A DNA stretch of 49,865 bases from JBEBBU01 sp041158225 (lineage in GTDB: Bacteria > Pseudomonadota > Gammaproteobacteria > Methylococcales > Methylococcaceae): contig JBEBBU010000074.1 of NCBI GenBank assembly GCA_041158225.1, positions 1 through 49,865 on the forward strand. Reading direction: 5' to 3'. Positions 48,598 through 49,865 of the stretch are shown here, piece after piece. A program made the translations under genes and the position numbers. Within the stretch, counting starts at the first letter, position 1; each line of letters starts with the position of its first letter. Below the pieces are notes generated by a model. It was not told the origin of the DNA and did not search any database. It saw nothing but the letters and a program-made list of their open reading frames with translations.

Positions 48598-49865
48598 GAT
48601 CTGGATTCCTGTATTTGAAAGCGACGGCTTCACCCTTGAGCGCCTGTTGTACCAGTGTTTTCTGCTGGCGCTGGTGTTCCTGGTAATGTCCTACGGAAGG
48701 TGCGGCCGAGGCCGGGCGTCCGGTATAGCCGAAAAGAATGGTTTCAGGCAGCAGATTCATGATGCGCTGCCGGAGGTATGGCCACGCGCCCTGATTGGCT
48801 GGCTCCTCCTGACACCAGGTGACATCCTGAAGATTGGGGAAGGACAACAGCAGTGCCTGCAGGGGTTGCTCGGGGAATGGGTAGAGTTGCTCCAGCCTGA
48901 CAATACTGGTGCTGCCATAGGGATTGACGGTTCTTTCCTGCAGCAGGTCGTAGTAAACCTTGCCGCAGCACAGGATCAGGTGCTGAGTGTCCTGCGGATC
49001 CGGGCCGCCGATATCGGGGAGGATGCTGTGAAACTCCTCCTCCAGCAGGGATGCCACTGATGACGTGGCTGCAGGATGGCGCAGCAGGCTTTTGGGCGTC
49101 ATGACAATCAGGGGTTTCCTGAATGGCTGCAGATGCTGGCGGCGTAGCAGGTGGAACATCTGGGCCGGTGTCGTAGGGACACAGACCTGGACATTGTCTT
49201 CGGCGCAGAGTTGCAGGAAGCGCTCCAGGCGGGCTGAGGAGTGCTCAGGCCCCTGTCCCTCATAGCCGTGAGGCAGCAGCAGGGTAAGGCCACTCAGCCG
49301 TCCCCATTTGGTTTCACCTGCTGCAATGAACTGGTCAATGACGACCTGGGCGTTATTGGCGAAGTCACCGAACTGGGCTTCCCAGATGACCAGTGTTTCC
49401 GGTTCAGAACTGCTGTAACCGTATTCAAAACCCAGTACGCCTTCTTCCGAAAGCAGCGAATCATAGATATGGAAGCGTCCACTACTCGAGCCAAGATGCT
49501 GCAGGGGAATCCAGGGATGACCGGTATTCTGGTCGTGAAGTATGGCGTGGCGATGGAAAAACGTACCGCGTCCAACATCCTGTCCGGTGATGCGGACATG
49601 ATAGCCCTGAAGCAGTAGGGTAGCGTAGGCCAGGTTTTCTGCGCAGCCCCAGTCCATCGGTGTCTGTCCCTGCGTCATCTGGCGCCGCGCCTGCATGATG
49701 GCATCGGTTCTGGGGTGCAGACTGAAGTCTTCAGGGATGCGAAGCAGCGCGCTGGCGGCGGTTTCAAGCAGCGGTCTGTCGACGGCCGTGATCACGGGGC
49801 CATGATTGCTGGCCATGGCACGCCGGGTCCAGTGTTGCAGTGTATAGCTGCTGTTGACATCGCGG
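48587..49865 (-). CDS. sucA: 2-oxoglutarate dehydrogenase E1, 3' part (partial)
   Basis: The last 425 residues of the thiamine-diphosphate E1 subunit; the frame stays open past the right edge. Recognisable blocks are D-W-G-C-A-E, R-I-T-G-Q-D-V-G-R-G-T-F-F-H-R-H, L-L-S-E-E-G-V-L-G-F-E-Y-G-Y and F-G-D-F-A-N-N-A-Q-V-V-I-D-Q-F. An E3 gene does not appear in the window. Its TGA lies inside the start of sucB, so E1 and E2 are translated together. Confidence 0.96.
   Translation of the reverse strand, partial: RDVNSSYTLQHWTRRAMASNHGPVITAVDRPLLETAASALLRIPEDFSLHPRTDAIMQARRQMTQGQTPMDWGCAENLAYATLLLQGYHVRITGQDVGRGTFFHRHAILHDQNTGHPWIPLQHLGSSSGRFHIYDSLLSEEGVLGFEYGYSSSEPETLVIWEAQFGDFANNAQVVIDQFIAAGETKWGRLSGLTLLLPHGYEGQGPEHSSARLERFLQLCAEDNVQVCVPTTPAQMFHLLRRQHLQPFRKPLIVMTPKSLLRHPAATSSVASLLEEEFHSILPDIGGPDPQDTQHLILCCGKVYYDLLQERTVNPYGSTSIVRLEQLYPFPEQPLQALLLSFPNLQDVTWCQEEPANQGAWPYLRQRIMNLLPETILFGYTGRPASAAPSVGHYQEHQRQQKTLVQQALKGEAVAFKYRNPDHAH

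Noticed and set aside
1..49865. CRISPR, prophage, transposons, tRNA or rRNA genes
   Set aside because: No direct-repeat array, integrase, transposase, cloverleaf or rRNA-like stretch was seen on either strand.

Overview
The window comes from the chromosome of an aerobic methane-oxidising gammaproteobacterium, most likely a member of the Methylococcales. Two things fix this. It opens inside the 3' end of a particulate methane monooxygenase subunit B gene (pmoB), and it carries a methanol dehydrogenase maturation cluster in the order mxaR-S-A-C-K-L. The housekeeping gene orders (def-fmt-rsmB-DUF4390-ntrY-ntrX-trkA, dprA-smg-topA-tsaC, yggS-proC-yggT, rpoZ-spoT-ridA, sucA-sucB) are also gammaproteobacterial. 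I see no rRNA, tRNA, insertion sequence, prophage or CRISPR array. Coding density is very high and no stretch over 300 bases lacks a gene.

Layout. 1-3026 (+): tail of pmoB, a tandem hairpin/terminator, then a separately promoted accessory operon (small lipoprotein, Cys-containing Asp-box beta-propeller, CopC, PmoD-like membrane protein) that looks devoted to copper handling for methane monooxygenase. 3102-13766 (-): typA, a rhodanese, then trkA, an NtrX-like regulator, an NtrY-like kinase, DUF4390, rsmB, fmt and def. 13859-19414 (+): dprA, smg, topA, tsaC, and ispB from its own promoter. 19411-22887 (-): gloB, an unknown exported protein, and a large FN3-FN3-PEBP-YHYH exported protein. 23026-25608 (+): DUF2726, dapE, sseA. 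25605-27706 (-): yggT, proC, yggS. 27766-28770 (+): pilT. 28734-34901 (-): an unknown two-helix membrane protein, mxaRSACKL and trmB. 34983-35192 (-): cold-shock protein. 35470-36192 (+): exported TPR protein. 36211-40859 (-): redoxin, pgk, rpoZ, spoT, ridA. 40989-47348 (+): a VWA membrane protein with two single-pass coiled-coil proteins, a B12-binding radical SAM protein, an Smr protein and a sugar-kinase-like phosphotransferase. 47326-49865 (-): sucB and the 3' part of sucA.

How it fits together. PmoB and the copper operon serve the first step of methane oxidation (CH4 to CH3OH). The mxaRSACKL products (a MoxR ATPase, DUF58/VWA proteins and membrane factors) serve the second, loading calcium into periplasmic methanol dehydrogenase. 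The structural genes mxaFJGI are not beside them. Instead an uncharacterised membrane protein and a cold-shock gene sit upstream. SucA/SucB show that the genes for the 2-oxoglutarate dehydrogenase step are present.

The least explained parts are the VWA/coiled-coil membrane trio at 40989-44050, the propeller and lipoprotein in the pmo-linked operon, the unknown gene in front of mxaR, the FN3-PEBP-YHYH fusion with its small partner, and an NtrX-like regulator that has lost the sigma-54 contact loop.
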